From NCBI GenBank assembly GCA_003184365.1, contig NKYR01000169.1, positions 144-64,143 of the forward strand: a stretch of DNA of 64,000 nucleotides, written 5' to 3'. A program made the translations under genes and the position numbers. Origin of the DNA: Evernia prunastri (Eukaryota > Ascomycota > Lecanoromycetes > Lecanorales > Parmeliaceae). The notes beneath the pieces are model-generated. The model was not told the DNA's origin and made no database searches. It saw only the letters and a list, made by a program, of their open reading frames with translations. Positions 62,154 through 64,000 of the stretch are shown in pieces; the stretch's first letter is position 1; each line of letters starts with the position of its first letter.

Positions 62154-64000
62154 ATAAATATTTATTTATTTCTCAACGACTTTTTATTTTTAAAATAATT
62201 TATTAGATCTTAAATATTATTTTTTATTAGAGACGTTATCTTATTCTCGATCGCGTCTATTTATTCTTTATTATTCGAATTATTATCTACGATAACTTTC
62301 TTATAATTTTTAAATTCGTAAGATTTACGAGTAATAAAGATTAATATTGCAATTAAATTTGATAATAGATCGCGTTATTTCAAATATAAATAATATTTCG
62401 ATAAAGTTAATATATCTCTTATATTCGGGATTTCGAAGAAAATTATTAAGATGGACGTTTTTATATTCGATATTAAGACTGACGACGAAATTAATATAAA
62501 AACAACTAATAGTTACGATAGATTAACTGATAACGATATTGTAAGCGACGCTGATTTTGACGTTATAGAATCTAATTCATTTTAATTATTATTTAATGTA
62601 ATCGTGATAAGTTCGAATACGAATTCTTTCACAGATAAAGACACTTACGACGCTGATATTTTTTTTTATTATAAAAAAATTTAACGATTTTTATTTAATT
62701 CGTAGAAAGTAAAAAATATCTTATTTTAAATAACTTTGAATATAATATTTTGTAGATGTAATCGCTTTTATAATTAATAAGTTATTTAGACGTCTTAATA
62801 ATAATACGATTTTGATTTGAATCTTATTTAATATTAAATTTACGTGTGACGTATTAATTATAAAATTTTAGAAATCGAAGATATTTGAGATTAAGCTTAC
62901 AGTTAGTCTCTATCTCGTAAAAAATAGGTTTTCGAATTTAAATCGATCGACGATTACGTAAATAATTGACGATTATTATTAACTAAGATTAATAATATTT
63001 CGATAATTCGATATTCTTTATAATTATAGCGATATAGCTCTTAAGATTTTAATTTAAACGCTCGAAAGATTTATTCTATTGAAAATTACTAAATATAATT
63101 AATTTTTATATAGTTTTATTTTTATCGCGAAAGCGATCGAAGACGTAATCTTAATATTCGTCTTTTTAATTAGTTCGAAAATAATAATATCGATAATTAT
63201 TTCGTGTATTACGTATTAGATAGCGACGAAAGATCGAAAAGACGTCGCTTTTATAACGTAAAAGCTCGATTTTTAATTTATAAATAAAATCGTTAAAAAA
63301 GATAATAAAGTACTAATATTTATCTTCGATCTTTTTTATTTAAGTAATATTACTATAAATAAAATCGAATTATCGTCTTTTAAAGCGAATACGCGAAGTA
63401 TATTTAATCTATTAAATCTTCTTAATAATGTAAATTAAATAAAATATCTTATCGAATATCTTTTTAAATAGATTAATATTATACTTAGATAATTATTATA
63501 TATCTTTAATATAATTCAAATAGCGATAATAATAAATTAAGATCGTAGAATTTGATTCACGCTTTTATCTCTTTCTAAACTTAAAATTCTTATAATTCGA
63601 AATTTTAGAATTCGAACTGCTAGTATAAGAATAAGTTATATCGAATAATATATTCGAGTTATAGTCGAAGAAGTCACAGCTCGAGATAGAACTAATTGTG
63701 ATATTAGATTTATAATTAATACTTCAAAGACGTTCCGTCGATATAAACGAAACAATTAATTTATCGATTGAATTAAACGTGAGATTAGCGATTATTATTA
63801 TTGATTTCGATTTGAAGATAATCGTAGAAATTCGAATTTAGCTCGATATCGAAATAGATATAAAGAACTTTTTAAACTTCTTAATCTCGCGAAAATCGTA
63901 ATAATCTTTTCATATATTAAAGCGAAAGATATCGTTATCGATTAATCAGACAATAATATTTTGACGATCGATTTAAATATCGATAAAGTTAATAATTTAA
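62154..64000. other. RIP-mutated AT-rich DNA, no gene
   Basis: Very AT-rich with many stops in all frames. CpG is kept but CpA and TpG are almost absent: for example 63121-63180 contains seven CpG and no CpA or TpG. This is the mark of repeat-induced point mutation (CpA to TpA) acting on both strands of an old repeat. The parent element cannot be recognised by eye. Confidence 0.75.

Overview
This is nuclear DNA of a filamentous ascomycete (Pezizomycotina), most likely a scaffold with repeat-rich ends. The evidence is the short GT-AG introns (about 48-126 bp) that restore known protein families, fungal-specific families (PTH11/rhodopsin-domain receptors, a Zn2Cys6/MHR regulator, a GH76 mannanase, a 2EXR protein, an MNN2-type mannosyltransferase), and a repeat-induced point mutation (RIP) signature in the AT-rich right end. 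Species cannot be read from the sequence. Exon joins below were worked out by hand from reading frame, splice sites and family conservation.

Left end (1-4434): AT-rich repeat land. It holds a family of miniature LTR elements (TRIM-like). Two are 417-bp copies with 100-bp terminal repeats, one is a solo 100-bp LTR, and one is a partial copy cut by the window edge. There is also an unrelated-length 223-bp solo LTR with the same terminal bases. Target duplications of 5 bp are visible for three of the insertions.

4.4-24.5 kb: GH76 mannanase, a broken APH-type kinase, a DUF4267 membrane protein, a PTH11-like receptor, a glyoxalase-3 gene with one internal TGA, a peroxisome-tagged FMN 2-hydroxyacid oxidase, a 2EXR protein, an NCS1 purine/cytosine permease, a soluble phosphatidylserine-decarboxylase-like protein, a MYND-finger gene with one internal TGA, a broken cupin gene, an isochorismatase-family hydrolase and an unrecognised gene. 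Broken genes are unusually common here.

25-34 kb: a quinate-use pair (QutD-like permease and quinate/shikimate dehydrogenase, both on the minus strand) and a Golgi MNN2-type mannosyltransferase. 34-50 kb: two RBR E3 ubiquitin ligase paralogues, an SDR, a second PTH11-like receptor, a DUF89/ARMT1 damage-control phosphatase and a DHH-DHHA1 (RecJ-like) protein. 49-60 kb: two BTB/POZ paralogues, a small secreted protein, a SAM methyltransferase, a Zn2Cys6 transcription factor and a second MYND protein.

Right end (60-64 kb): two nearly identical 3' ends of a Tad-like non-LTR retrotransposon with a CAAT-repeat tail. One has a clear 10-bp target duplication. Both lie inside DNA that is heavily TpA-rich and depleted of CpA/TpG, as expected after RIP. 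I found no wholly new multi-gene system. The most interesting signals are the TRIM family and its probable autonomous partner, the stop-free in-frame introns inside the catalytic RING2 of both RBR ligases, the possible dual N-terminus and PCNA-box-like tail of the DHH protein, and the single-nonsense genes.
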